Positions 26,835-36,362 of a stretch of DNA of 64,000 nucleotides are shown here, in pieces (within the stretch, counting starts at the first letter, position 1; every line of letters starts with the position of its first letter). The stretch lies in the NCBI RefSeq assembly GCF_004346035.1, contig NZ_SLZN01000006.1, positions 62,001 through 126,000 on the forward strand, in the 5' to 3' direction. Below the pieces are notes generated by a model. That model was given only the letters and a program-made list of their open reading frames with translations. It made no database searches and was not told where the DNA came from. The translations under genes were made by a program, and so were the position numbers. This DNA is from Acidomonas methanolica (lineage in GTDB: Bacteria; Pseudomonadota; Alphaproteobacteria; Acetobacterales; Acetobacteraceae).

Positions 26835-27522
26835 CGCACCCCTCCACCTCGAAATCCGCGCATTCCCCCGATCGCGCGCGCAGCAATTCCAGCATCCACC
26901 GGGGCCGCTCCACGCCGGGCACGGGAAGCGGCGCGGATGGCAGGACAGAGACCCGCCAGCGTGTGGTGCTGGCTGTCGGCTGTCCGAAATCGGCGGCTTC
27001 CGTCTGGCGGCGCCATCTCCGGACAGCCAGGCCGATGGTCCCGGTTCCCTCGGCCGCGATCTGCAAGCGCCGCGAGGCCGTCATCGTCAGTCGCCCGACC
27101 TCGGCGACCACGGACCCCAGCCCGCCATGTCGCAGACCTTCCTCGAAGCAGGCCAGGGCGTCGTTGTCCGAGGATGCTTCAACGTGGATGACCCGGCGAG
27201 CGGCCAGTCCGGCCTGATCGAGAGCCGGCGCGAAGATGTCCTGCCGGGTGACGATCCACAGCACCTTGCCTCTGGTCCGGCCGGCAATCCCTGCGGCGAA
27301 CAGGGCCGCAGCCGTGGCGTTGAGGGCGTCAGTCCCGCCACCGGCCACCTCATGAAGCGCGCCCAGGACCAGGCCGCCACCCGGTAACCTCGCGTCGATC
27401 TCCTTCACGCCGAATGGCAGGACGGCGCGTTTATGGCTTTTGTGTCCTTCGAGCCGGGCAATGGTCGCCTGAAGCGCTTCCAGGGCGGGCTTCTTCCGGG
27501 CTGGGCTCCCTTTCGTGGTCAT
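26740..27522 (-). CDS. imuA: ImuA, SOS mutagenesis cassette protein
   Basis: Encodes 260 residues with a degenerate RecA/SulA-like fold: LPFGVKEIDARLPGGGLVLGALHEVAGGG near 35-65, GKVLWIVTRQDIFAPAL near 85, RRVIHVEASSDNDALACFEEGL near 110. First gene of imuA-imuB-dnaE2. A GTTC-N7-GTTC LexA site lies 40-54 nt upstream, so it is DNA-damage inducible. The C-terminus runs far into imuB, a common arrangement. Confidence 0.88.
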   Translation of the reverse strand: MTTKGSPARKKPALEALQATIARLEGHKSHKRAVLPFGVKEIDARLPGGGLVLGALHEVAGGGTDALNATAAALFAAGIAGRTRGKVLWIVTRQDIFAPALDQAGLAARRVIHVEASSDNDALACFEEGLRHGGLGSVVAEVGRLTMTASRRLQIAAEGTGTIGLAVRRWRRQTEAADFGQPTASTTRWRVSVLPSAPLPVPGVERPRWMLELLRARSGECADFEVEGCDANGRIESCGVALPASVADGAHQEEAGQRRA

Positions 27523-27561
27523 CTCGAATCCGTCCGATGCTGGCGGCGTCAGTAGCTATAT

Positions 27562-27576
27562 GTTCATGGTTTGTTC
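27562..27576. promoter_or_regulatory. LexA (SOS) box, alphaproteobacterial type
   Basis: GTTCATGGTTTGTTC fits GTTC-N7-GTTC exactly, the LexA direct-repeat operator of alphaproteobacteria. It lies 40-54 nt upstream of imuA and 144 nt upstream of the divergent SRAP gene. Confidence 0.8.
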
Positions 27577-27719
27577 CTAACGCGCGATAAGAGTCAAGGC
27601 ACGATTACCGGAGGTGTGACACAGTGCAGGGAATAGCTGAGGCCCAGCTATGTCTCTGATATCTGTAAAGCTTTGAGTCTCAGGGATTTTTTCTGGCCGA
27701 CGACGGAAGGACGGCACCG

Positions 27720-28367
27720 ATGTGCAACCTCTACTCCGTAATGACGAACCAGGAGGCGATCAGGATGATCGCCAGGGTCATGATCGATCATATCGGCAAC
27801 CTGCAACCGTTGCCCGAGGTGTGGCCGAATACAATGGCCCCAATCATCCGCAATGCCGAGGGCGGCAGGGAACTGGTCATGGCCCGCTGGGGAATGCCGA
27901 CGCCACCCGGCATGCTCAAGGGCAGGAAGGTGGATCGGGGCATAACCAATATCCGGCATATGGAATCGTCCTGGTGGCGGCGATGGGAAGGCGTGGAACA
28001 TCGCTGCCTGGTGCCGCTGACGGCGTTTGCCGAGCCCGAACATCTGCCCGAAGGTGGAAGTCGTCAGGTCTGGTTCGCCAGAGCGGATGGCGAGCCGCTG
28101 GCCTTCTTCGCCGGTCTGTGGTGCCGGTGGACGTCGGTCAGGAAACTGGCTGACGGCGAGACGACAAATAACCTGTATGGATTCCTGACCACTGAAGCCA
28201 ACCGGGAGGTCGGTGCTATTCATCCTTGGGCCATGCCAGTTATCCTGACGCAGCAGGAAGATATGGATCTGTGGATGACAGCGCCGGCACCTGAGGCCTT
28301 GCAGGTGCAGCAGGCATTGCCGGACGGAGCGCTAATAGCGATTGCTCCACCCACGGGGGTTGCTTGA
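27720..28367 (+). CDS. yedK: SRAP-domain abasic-site processing protein
   Basis: Encodes 215 residues of the SOS response-associated peptidase (YedK/HMCES) family, which crosslinks to abasic sites in ssDNA through Cys2. Cys follows the initiator Met (MCNLYSVM), Asn and Glu of the active site are in NTMAPIIRN and LTAFAEPE, and the conserved His is in IHPWAMPVIL. Full length. Divergent from imuA-imuB-dnaE2 and close to its LexA box, so possibly co-induced. Confidence 0.92.
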   Translation: MCNLYSVMTNQEAIRMIARVMIDHIGNLQPLPEVWPNTMAPIIRNAEGGRELVMARWGMPTPPGMLKGRKVDRGITNIRHMESSWWRRWEGVEHRCLVPLTAFAEPEHLPEGGSRQVWFARADGEPLAFFAGLWCRWTSVRKLADGETTNNLYGFLTTEANREVGAIHPWAMPVILTQQEDMDLWMTAPAPEALQVQQALPDGALIAIAPPTGVA

Positions 28368-28740
28368 TGGCGCCTCTACGAGGCGCGCTATGCGCCGCCG
28401 ATCCACCGCCCCGTAATGGTCGGACGTGTGGAACGCACTGACCAGAAATTCCTGAATGTCAGCACCAGCGTGGGTGATTTCCTAAGCCGCGCGGTCATCG
28501 GCGCCACCGGCACATGGTCTGCGCCCTTCATCCCCGATTATCCGGGCCGCGAATTGTTTGCCAGAACGCAAATCCACTCCTCCCATTCCGACCCGCGCTC
28601 TCCGCATTTGCGCCGCTCGACGTGATCGAGCCGGACGGGCTGATCCGCGTTAACGGGCAGCAGGTTGAACTGCCCCGGAGCTTTTGGGGCCGTTTACACC
28701 CTGCCCGGGCCGAGCCGGGGCTGGTACAGCCAGCGCCCGG
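28368..28740 (+). pseudogene. Decayed coding remnant
   Basis: Protein-like stretches occur in different plus-strand frames: VERTDQKFLNVSTSVGDFLS...WSAPFIPDYPGRELFART in one, then PLDVIEPDGLIRVNGQQVELPRSFWGR in another. This suggests a frameshifted gene fragment. I do not recognise the family. It lies between the SRAP gene and the 3' end of the ScsB-like gene. Confidence 0.3.
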
Positions 28741-31242
28741 TTATTTGTCGTGGGGCGTTATGGTGCCTATGACCAGTCCGGGCGTCAGTATCTGTGGCAA
28801 CACCACTGCCGCGCCATGTGCGGGCACAAACAGGTAGAATGGCACGCCATCGCGCCCATGTTTGCGCAAAAACGCGGTTATGGCGGGGTTGCGCTGTGTC
28901 CAGTCCCCCCGGAGCGTTATTACGCCATAGCGTGCCATGGCTGCCTGTGTCGCCTGTGTGTTGAGCGCCATGCGCTCATTGACAAGGCAGGTGATGCACC
29001 ATGCCGCCGTCATGTCCACAAACACGGGTTTGCCCGCATTGTGCAGGGCGCGCAGTCGCTCCTCGGAAAAAGCCTCCGTGCCGGAGGGGAGGGCTGAAAG
29101 GCCCGGACCCGAGGCGGAGGGCGGGTTGGCGCCAGCCTGCGGCGCCTGCTCTAGCAGGGCGGGCAGCAGCGCCATGGCCGCCAAAAGCCCCAGCAGGGCC
29201 ACGCCATACAGGGCCGTGCAGTCCCGGTCATGGCCCGCATGGAGCTGGCGCCTTTGGGTAATGCCGTAAACCCATGCCGCAAAGGCCAGGAACACCATGC
29301 CCGATGATACAAGCAAAACCGTTGTGGCCCCACCCTCCACCGCTGCGACCCACAGCAGCCACACGCAGGTGCCCAGTAACGGAAAAGCCAGAAACTGGCG
29401 CAGGTAGTCCATCCATGCGCCGGGGCGGGGCAGGCTTTTGGCCAGCGCGGGGCAAAAGGCCAGCAGCACGTAAGGGGCGGCAAGCCCGATGCCAAGTGCT
29501 GCGAAAATGACCAGTCCGGTTGCCGGGGGACCGGCCAGCGCCCCGGCAATGGCCACCCCCATGAACGGCGCGGTGCAGGGCGAGGCCACGGCCACGGCCA
29601 GCAGCCCGGTCAGCAGGTCATGCACCAGCCCGTGCCGGGGGGAGGAGGATAGGGCGAAGGCGGGCGGCAGGAAGACAAACACCCCCAGCAGGTTAAGCGC
29701 CATGGCGAAGATCAGCCATGTGATCATGCCCACGAACATCGTGGACTGGAACTGGAACCCCCAGCCAGTGGCGGCCCCGCCCAGGCGCAGCGCCATGACC
29801 AGCGCGCCAAGGGCGGTAAAGCCCAGAATAACCCCTGCGGCATAGCTGATGGCGCTTTGCTTTTGGTGCAGGCGCTCACTCTGGCCCATGCGGGCGACGG
29901 CCAGCGCCTTCATGGCCAGAATGGGAAAAACACAGGGCATCAGGTTCAGCACCAGCCCACCCAGGAACCCCAGTACAACAAGGCGGAACAGGCCAGACGC
30001 ACTTTCCCCCCCGCCATGGGGCGGCCCCGGCACGCCATTGCCGAGCGCTGCCAGATGGCCCGCCATCGGCTGCTCCCCTGCCGGATAGTCCCCTGCCGGG
30101 TCTGGGCTGGTCGCCCCCATGGCGGTTCCCGTTGCGGTCCCCGCTGTGGTCCCTCCTGTGGCGGTTCCAGCGGCGGCTTCGGCAGCGGTCCCGGAGGTGG
30201 TTCCTGTGTTGGGCTCGGTGGCAGGCCGGGCCGATGGCGCAATGGAGGGCTCACTGGCCATTGGGGGGGGCAGCGGGGTGGCCCGCACGCTCAGCGCGCG
30301 CTCCGTCCCATCGGGGGCCTTGAGCACCAGAATACCCGACAACGGCTTTGCAGGCGTAAAGTCAGCCGTGGGGTCAAGGCGCAGGGCAAGGCCCTCGGGG
30401 CCAAAGAGCAGGGCTTGCGGTGCGGCTTCCCCAATCCGCCCGCGCTCTTGCGGCATGAACCAGGCTTGCGCGACGGACTGGCGGTTCAACTCCCTGCCCT
30501 GAACGCCAAGTACCCCTGTGGGGCTGATGCTCACCGGGTAGGGCGAGGGCACGGGCGTATGCTGCTCCGCCTGTGTAAACAGCCCCACCTGCGCGGACGG
30601 GCGAGGCGCGCCCACGGGCAGGGCAAGCGTGAATGTTCCTTCCTCGGGAATACAGCTCTGTGCGCACACCAGCCAGTTGGCGTGGGCGCTAAGGGTTGTC
30701 AGCCCTTGCGCGCCCAGGCCGTCGGGCGTTTGCCCCGGCTGGGCCGCCGGTGGACGTCCCGCTGAAGGTTCCACAGGGCGCACCATTGGGAGCACCACTG
30801 GCAGCACCACATCGCCCGTATAGGCATAGGACATCAGGGAGGCGTCCCTGATCCGCTGCGGCGTGGGCCAGACAATGGTTTGCGCCTCGCCCCTTAACGC
30901 GCCCGTTGCGGTTATGCGCAGGGTCGCGGGGTCTCCCGCATCACCGGGGTTGAGCCAGTATGTGTGCCAGCCGGGCTTGAGCCGCAGGCGCAGGGCCACA
31001 TGGAGGGACGAGCCGGGGCTGGCGGTATCGGACGCGCTTATCAGGCTGGCCGTGCTGTGCGCGCTGATGGCGGGCGCGCTTTCCGCCCCCCAGGCGGCAG
31101 CAAGGGGAGGGAGCCCCGCGCACGCCAGCAGCCCTGCCAGCCCCTTGCCCAGCGCGCCCTGCCATCTCCTGCCCGCGCGGGCGCGGGTGGGGTGAGCTTT
31201 CTGGCTAGGTTGGCGCGAGGGAAAAGGGAGAGGGCCGCTCAT
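28741..31242 (-). CDS. scsB: ScsB/DsbD-like thiol:disulfide interchange protein
   Basis: Encodes 833 residues. N-terminal signal region, then a periplasmic DsbD-alpha-like domain (LKPGWHTYWLNPGDAGDP, ANWLVCAQSCIPEEGTF). A Gly/Ala/Thr low-complexity linker (about 350-390) leads to an eight-helix transmembrane domain with redox cysteines in LNLMPCVFPIL and ASPCTAPFMG. The C-terminal thioredoxin domain has WCITC. Transfers electrons from cytoplasmic thioredoxin to periplasmic proteins. ScsB members protect against copper-induced thiol damage, which fits the neighbouring copper cluster. Start uncertain: no SD. Confidence 0.88.
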   Translation of the reverse strand: MSGPLPFPSRQPSQKAHPTRARAGRRWQGALGKGLAGLLACAGLPPLAAAWGAESAPAISAHSTASLISASDTASPGSSLHVALRLRLKPGWHTYWLNPGDAGDPATLRITATGALRGEAQTIVWPTPQRIRDASLMSYAYTGDVVLPVVLPMVRPVEPSAGRPPAAQPGQTPDGLGAQGLTTLSAHANWLVCAQSCIPEEGTFTLALPVGAPRPSAQVGLFTQAEQHTPVPSPYPVSISPTGVLGVQGRELNRQSVAQAWFMPQERGRIGEAAPQALLFGPEGLALRLDPTADFTPAKPLSGILVLKAPDGTERALSVRATPLPPPMASEPSIAPSARPATEPNTGTTSGTAAEAAAGTATGGTTAGTATGTAMGATSPDPAGDYPAGEQPMAGHLAALGNGVPGPPHGGGESASGLFRLVVLGFLGGLVLNLMPCVFPILAMKALAVARMGQSERLHQKQSAISYAAGVILGFTALGALVMALRLGGAATGWGFQFQSTMFVGMITWLIFAMALNLLGVFVFLPPAFALSSSPRHGLVHDLLTGLLAVAVASPCTAPFMGVAIAGALAGPPATGLVIFAALGIGLAAPYVLLAFCPALAKSLPRPGAWMDYLRQFLAFPLLGTCVWLLWVAAVEGGATTVLLVSSGMVFLAFAAWVYGITQRRQLHAGHDRDCTALYGVALLGLLAAMALLPALLEQAPQAGANPPSASGPGLSALPSGTEAFSEERLRALHNAGKPVFVDMTAAWCITCLVNERMALNTQATQAAMARYGVITLRGDWTQRNPAITAFLRKHGRDGVPFYLFVPAHGAAVVLPQILTPGLVIGTITPHDK

Positions 31243-31387
31243 GAGCGTCAGGCTTTCAACACGGTAGGGGCGGACACACCCAGCATACGCGCAGCCGACG
31301 GATGGGGGAACAGGGCAGGCGGTTTCCTAGATGTTTAGTCCCGGGTTTTGATGGTGCATTATTTTCACGAGAGTGGAAGGATGCGCT

Positions 31388-31900
31388 ATGGGCCAGGTTC
31401 ACCACGGATGCGCCACGACGACAACGGCAGTCCGTCGAGCGATACAGCATAGTCAAGAGAGCCTGAGAGCTCTGGCGGAACGCCACGGGGTCAACCCGAA
31501 GACAGTCGCCAAATCGAAGGGACGGCCCGATACAGCGGATCGACGCACTGGCCCGAAGGCTCCTCTTTCGACGGTCCTGTCGATCGAGGAGGAGGGCATC
31601 GTCGTGGCGTTCCGCCGCCATACATTATTGCCCCTGGACGACTGCCTTTACGCGCTACAGGCGACGATCCCGCATCTGACGCGCTCTTCATTGCATCGTT
31701 GTCTTCAGCGCCATGGAATCAGCCGTCTGCCCGACACCAAGGGCGACAAGCCCAGGCGCTCGAAGTTCAAGACTTATCCGGTCGGCTATTTTCATATCGA
31801 CATCGCCGAAGTCCGCACCGCAATGGGGCGTCTCATCATCCTGAAAACAGCCGACTTGTATGGCCAGGCTTCCGAGCACCGCGCCGAAACAGAATTTTAA
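31388..31900 (+). pseudogene. Truncated IS481-family transposase
   Basis: The frame encodes the N-terminal half of an IS481 transposase: MGQVHHGCATTTTAVRRAIQHSQESLRALAERHGVNPKTVAK HTH, then LTRSSLHRCLQRHGISRLP and the first DDE strand (YFHIDIAEVRTAMGRL). After that the sequence continues only about 30 residues to a stop, so the rest of the DDE domain is missing. Non-functional remnant; the region upstream near 31332 may include its terminal repeat. Confidence 0.75.
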
Positions 31901-32517
31901 GCTCCCGGGAGCCTACATCACGCGTCTCGACATTGATTAGATGCTATAATGTGAATACTCTCATTAGGTGAACTAATTAATTGACGCGCGAATTAGACTG
32001 TTCGAGAGCTTATCCGCCCAAATAATGAGATTCAGCGTCGCGGTCTGTCGACGGTTACCCTGATTAGGACCGGGAGGTGAAATTCAATAAATGTCATATT
32101 GGTCGCGATATGTGCTCGCACGTCGTGGGCTTCGATCATTCACGATGCACTCTGTGCGATCGTCTATCCATCCTGTGACGGCTTCCTGCACGACATCGTA
32201 TTCATGGCTGTTGCAGATTGCATCGGCTTTGAGTTTACAAGAATAGAAAGCAGACCAGTCATTGAATGGTGATTAGACAGTCTCTCCCGATGTCTTTCTT
32301 TACGGGTGGCTCTCCTTGTCGGACGACGCCTTGTCATCCCCAATGAGATTGCACGCGGCCACCGGCCGGCGATGATTCGCGTCCCCGTTAATGCAAAGCT
32401 CAAACGTATCGTGGCGCACCTGCTGCCCTGCTTTCGTCTTGAGGAAAAACGGAGCGAGTTGTTCAGCGCAATGGCCGCCGTCGCGAACATCCATATAATG
32501 CCCTGACCGGATCAAAG
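31901..32517. other. Intergenic region after the IS481 remnant
   Basis: About 617 nt with no gene I can support. AT content is higher around 31940-31990. Open frames at 32164-32515 have no SD or recognisable pattern. Confidence 0.3.
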
Positions 32518-32970
32518 GTGAAGCTGGGGCGATGGGAGGAATATCTTGCCATGCGGCAGGGCATCCTGAAACTGAATGCGACCTATCGTTCGCGGCTTTC
32601 CAATGATCTGGGTGGCTGCCTGTCGGTGTTGCCTGGGTTCACGACGGAAACGCAGGGAGCGGAATCCGTGCGTCTGATCGATGTTCTGTGGCTTGATCGG
32701 GAAAGCCACAGGGTTGTCGCAGCCTTCGAGGTTGAGCATTCAACGACCATCTATTCCGGCATCGTGCGGATGCTGGATCTTGCTCGCGGGTCAGAGGCGC
32801 AGGCTTTGGAGGGACTGCTCCTTGTCGCGCCGGATAAGCGGGAAGCCGATGTACGGGAACAACTGTGGCGGCCGGCTTTCAGTAGGATTGCTGACCTGAA
32901 AGTCCGGTATCTGCCTTACGGGCGCTTGAGAAGGATCGTAAGGCCATTGAGCGCTTTGGGCAGGGTATAA
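32518..32970 (+). CDS. Restriction-endonuclease-like protein, possibly truncated
   Basis: Encodes up to 150 residues from a GTG at 32518 or about 140 from the ATG at 32551. The central part (SVRLIDVLWLDRESHRVVAAFEVEHSTTIYSGIVRMLDLA) has the D...(E/A)FEVEH pattern of a PD-(D/E)XK nuclease-like fold, followed by LLLVAPDKREADVREQLWRPAF. Related proteins are usually longer at the N-terminus, so this may be a fragment. No methyltransferase or partner gene is adjacent. Confidence 0.5.
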   Translation: MKLGRWEEYLAMRQGILKLNATYRSRLSNDLGGCLSVLPGFTTETQGAESVRLIDVLWLDRESHRVVAAFEVEHSTTIYSGIVRMLDLARGSEAQALEGLLLVAPDKREADVREQLWRPAFSRIADLKVRYLPYGRLRRIVRPLSALGRV

Positions 32971-33103
32971 AACCAATTCAAGCTATATCCCATCTGGCGA
33001 CTCCTGCATGAAAATCTATGCTCCTGTAATGAACGGGTCTTCGCTTCGTGTGGGTTCCTGTCGCGGATAGGCATACCTTCCGAACGAAATAGGCAATCTG
33101 CTT

Positions 33104-35482
33104 TCACCGAAGTCTCAGGGCATTGAGCCGCAGTGCGTTTGTCACGACGGCCAGGGAGGACAGGGCCATCGCGCCTCCCGCGAACATGGGCGACAGCGTA
33201 AGGCCAAAGACAGGATACAGTACGCCTGCGGCAAGTGGGATGCCGATCCCATTGAACAGGAAAGAAAATGCCAGATTCTGCCGGATGTTGCGCATCGTCG
33301 CCTGTGCCAGGCGGCGGGCGCGTACCAATCCGGCGAGGCTGCCTTGTGCCAGTGTCATCCCGGCGCTTTCGATTGCGACATCGGTGCCTGTGCCCATGGC
33401 GATTCCGATATCGGCGGTGGCCAGGGCCGGCGCGTCGTTGACTCCGTCGCCCGCCATGGCGACACGGGCTCCCTTCTGTTGCATGTCACGAATGATCGCG
33501 GCCTTGTCCTCAGGCTTGAGGTCGGCATGTACCTCGTCGATTCCCGCCTGCCGGGCGACGACTTCCGCAGTCCGGGCATTGTCGCCCGTCAGCATCACGA
33601 TCCGCATGCCGGCTGCGTGCAGTGCCGCGATGGTCTCCTTCGCGTCGGTCTTCAGCGGATCGGCCACGACCAGCAGCCCAGCGGCCTGTCCGTCGACGCC
33701 GACGAACATGACGCCCGCGCCCTCCGCCCGGTGGGAATCCGCGACAGGGATCAATGCCGACGCATCGATGCCCTGCTGCCGCATCTGGGCTTGGTTTCCG
33801 ACGACGACGGCATGGCCGTCGACGGTGCCGGTCACGCCCAGGCCGGTCTGAGACGCGAAATCCCCGACCGGCGCGGCCTGAAGGCCCTGCGCCGTCATCG
33901 CGGCGACCAGTGCCTGGGCCAGCGGATGCTCAGATTGTGTTTCCAGTGATGCCGCCAGCCGCAGGACGACGTTGGAATCCCATGCACCTGATGTTTCGGT
34001 CGCGATCAGCCGGGGCTTGCCTTCGGTTACGGTGCCGGTCTTGTCGATCACCAGCGTATCGACCGTATCCAGCGCCTGCAGGGCTTCGGCGTTGCGAACC
34101 AGCACGCCGGCCCGCGCCCCGCGCCCCATGCCCACCATGATCGACATCGGAGTGGCCAGGCCCAGCGCGCACGGGCAGGCGATCACCAGGACCGCAATGG
34201 CGTTCAGCAGTGCGTGTCCGAAGCGCGGTTGCGGACCGACCAGAAGCCAGACGACGAAGGTCAGAAGGGACACAAGCACGACCAGCGGCACGAACCAGCC
34301 GGAGACCCGGTCCGCCACCGCCTGGATCGGTGCGCGCGTACGCTGGGCAGCCGCCACCATGCTGACGATCCGGGCCAGCATCGTGTCCGAGCCAACGGCC
34401 TCGGCTGTCATCAGCAGGCTGCCGGTGCCGTTGATGGTTCCACCCGTCACCTTGTCACCCGGTCCCTTGGCGACAGGTGCTGGCTCTCCTGTCAGCATGG
34501 CTTCGTCCACGCTGGAGCGCCCGTCCATGACGGTGCCGTCCACCGGGATGCTTTCCCCCGGCCGGATGCGGAGCCGATTGCCGGGCACGATCTGGGCCAG
34601 CGGTACGTCGTCCTCCCGATCCAGCGCGCCGACCCGGTGTGCGATTTTCGGTGCGAGATCCAGCAGCGCGCGAATGGCGCGACTGGTACGGGCGCGGGCG
34701 CGCAGTTCCAGGACTTGCCCGGCCAACACCAGGGCCACGATAACACCGGCGGCTTCGTAATAGACCGGGACCGACCCGTCATGCATGCGGAAGGCAGCAG
34801 GGAACAGGCCAGGGGCCACTGTCGCGGCGATGCTATAGAGAAAGCCTGCGCCGACGCCCAGCATAATCAACGTAAACATGTTCAGATGCCGGGTGCGGAG
34901 CGACATCCAGCCGCGTTCGAGGAACGGCCAGCCGGCCCACAGCACGATTGGCGCCGTGAGCGCCAACTGAATCCAGTTCGTCAGGCCGCCATCGAGAAAT
35001 GCCAGCCCTCCCATATCCGCCGCCATGGCGATGATAACGAGCGGGACCGCCAATATGCTCGCCCCCCACAGGCGCTTGCTGAAATCCACGAGTTCCGGGT
35101 TAGGCGTGTCGGCGTCGGATGGCTCCTCCGGTTCCAGCGCCATGCCGCAGATGGGGCAGGAGCCGGGGTGATCCTGTCGGATCTGAGGGTGCATCGGGCA
35201 GGTCCAGATCACCCCGACCCGTTTGGGCTGAGACTTGATGGGCGTCGTGTCCGCCTTGTGCAGGTAATGACAGGGGTCGGCTTCGAACTTTGTCTGACAG
35301 TGCGCGCTGCAGAAATACCAGGTCTGGCCATCATGGTCGGCATGATGCGTCGCCGTCGCGGGGTCGACTGTCATGCCACACACGGGATCCTTGACCGGGC
35401 GCGTCTTAACTCCGGTCGCTGCCGGGGTGGGACCCTCTCCATGGAGATGGGACGCGCAAGCTGCTGTATTGTCGTTCGTCAT
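33104..35482 (-). CDS. copA: Copper-translocating P1B-type ATPase
   Basis: Encodes 792 residues from the ATG at 35482 (AAGGGGA upstream). N-terminal YHS domain ([12 protein letters not shown]) and a heavy-metal-binding domain ([22 protein letters not shown]) replace the usual HMA domains. The transmembrane metal site is CPC ([13 protein letters not shown]), with phosphorylation DKTGT, HP motif SEHPLAQAL and hinge GDGVNDAP. Exports Cu(I) from cytoplasm to periplasm. Divergent from csoR with a CsoR-type operator between them, so copper-induced. Confidence 0.95.
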   Translation of the reverse strand: MTNDNTAACASHLHGEGPTPAATGVKTRPVKDPVCGMTVDPATATHHADHDGQTWYFCSAHCQTKFEADPCHYLHKADTTPIKSQPKRVGVIWTCPMHPQIRQDHPGSCPICGMALEPEEPSDADTPNPELVDFSKRLWGASILAVPLVIIAMAADMGGLAFLDGGLTNWIQLALTAPIVLWAGWPFLERGWMSLRTRHLNMFTLIMLGVGAGFLYSIAATVAPGLFPAAFRMHDGSVPVYYEAAGVIVALVLAGQVLELRARARTSRAIRALLDLAPKIAHRVGALDREDDVPLAQIVPGNRLRIRPGESIPVDGTVMDGRSSVDEAMLTGEPAPVAKGPGDKVTGGTINGTGSLLMTAEAVGSDTMLARIVSMVAAAQRTRAPIQAVADRVSGWFVPLVVLVSLLTFVVWLLVGPQPRFGHALLNAIAVLVIACPCALGLATPMSIMVGMGRGARAGVLVRNAEALQALDTVDTLVIDKTGTVTEGKPRLIATETSGAWDSNVVLRLAASLETQSEHPLAQALVAAMTAQGLQAAPVGDFASQTGLGVTGTVDGHAVVVGNQAQMRQQGIDASALIPVADSHRAEGAGVMFVGVDGQAAGLLVVADPLKTDAKETIAALHAAGMRIVMLTGDNARTAEVVARQAGIDEVHADLKPEDKAAIIRDMQQKGARVAMAGDGVNDAPALATADIGIAMGTGTDVAIESAGMTLAQGSLAGLVRARRLAQATMRNIRQNLAFSFLFNGIGIPLAAGVLYPVFGLTLSPMFAGGAMALSSLAVVTNALRLNALRLR

Positions 35483-35546
35483 GAGGTCCCCTTGTTTGTG
35501 GCCGCCACGCGGCGCCAGACATGCCATAATCGCTTGCGCTCCATGG

Positions 35547-35565
35547 TATGCCCCTGTAGGGTATA
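35547..35565. promoter_or_regulatory. CsoR operator between copA and csoR
   Basis: TATGCCCCTGTAGGGTATA, a near-perfect inverted repeat (TAT-CCC/GGG-ATA around CTGTA), 6 nt before the csoR ATG and 65 nt before the copA ATPase ATG. A copy of its core recurs at 40109-40124. Confidence 0.7.
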
Positions 35566-35570
35566 GTGCA

Positions 35571-35843
35571 ATGAGGCAGTCACGGGTAAAGATTTCGCAG
35601 GGCCTGAAACGGGTCGAAGGTCAGGTGCGTGGCATCCAGAAAATGGTGGACGAAGACCGCTATTGCGTGGATGTTCTGCTTCAGCTTCGGGCCGCCAAGG
35701 CGGCGTTGCATCGGCTCGAGGGGCTTGTTCTGCGCGAACATATCGCGGGCTGCGTCGTGGAGGCGATCGAATCCGGCGATCCGGTGGAACGTCAGGAAAA
35801 GATCGGGGAACTGATCGAAACGGTCAGCAAGATGACGGGGTAG
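35571..35843 (+). CDS. csoR: CsoR-family copper-sensing repressor
   Basis: Encodes 90 residues of the CsoR/FrmR all-helical family. The Cu(I) ligands Cys-His-Cys are present: Cys in [10 protein letters not shown] and His and Cys in LREHIAGCV, with the N-terminal [18 protein letters not shown]-binding helix. Cu(I) binding releases operator DNA. Start at 35571 immediately after the operator. It is the first gene of a rightward operon continuing into the copper-resistance genes. Confidence 0.92.
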   Translation: MRQSRVKISQGLKRVEGQVRGIQKMVDEDRYCVDVLLQLRAAKAALHRLEGLVLREHIAGCVVEAIESGDPVERQEKIGELIETVSKMTG

Positions 35844-35845
35844 AT

Positions 35846-36253
35846 GTGCAAGAAATCGGCGCGACACGGTTGGGACGGTTGCTGGCCTGCCTGCTTCTGC
35901 AGGTGGGACTGATGCTGGCGTCCGTCATGCCGGGTCATGCCGCCACGTTGTCTTCTACAGTTGCTTTGGTTACCCAACCGATGGTTGACATGCCAGGGAT
36001 GCAGATGCCATCCCATACGGATGCGACGACCGCACATTGCAATCATGAACCGTGCCACGACCATCATCCATGTCATCATTGCGGCGATTGCTGCGCCCAG
36101 GGTGCCTGCGTCGCCAATTGGCTGATGCCGCCCTCCGTGACCAGGGCGTTTGATTACTCAGGTGTTACGGCACCTTTCGGCCTGTCTCGTTCGGATCGCA
36201 TCGTCGGTCATGGGTTCGCGCCGGCCCTGCCACCGCCCAGAGAGATGGCCTGA
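35846..36253 (+). CDS. His/Cys-rich periplasmic copper-binding protein
   Basis: Encodes about 135 residues from a GTG 2 nt after the csoR stop. Signal peptide (LLACLLLQVGLMLASVMPGHA), then a Met/His/Cys-rich segment with CNHEPCHDHHPCHHCGDCC, and a C-terminal part PPREMA. This resembles CopL-type and other small periplasmic copper-binding proteins encoded beside copAB. The frame is confirmed by the signal peptide rather than by a strong SD; the ATG in another frame at 35844 does not give one. Probably sequesters periplasmic copper. Confidence 0.7.
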   Translation: MQEIGATRLGRLLACLLLQVGLMLASVMPGHAATLSSTVALVTQPMVDMPGMQMPSHTDATTAHCNHEPCHDHHPCHHCGDCCAQGACVANWLMPPSVTRAFDYSGVTAPFGLSRSDRIVGHGFAPALPPPREMA

Positions 36254-36362
36254 TTCTGTTCTGACAGTCTCAGGGCTGGTCATGGACCTATGACCGGCTC
36301 CGCCTTCTCTCTTTTGCGGACTATTATTCATCTCAATACGATCCCTTGCGGGACGGAGCGCG

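Noticed and set aside
29857-30765. 302-codon plus-strand frame opposite the ScsB-like gene
   Set aside because: Gly/Arg-rich shadow of a GC-rich gene; no domain.
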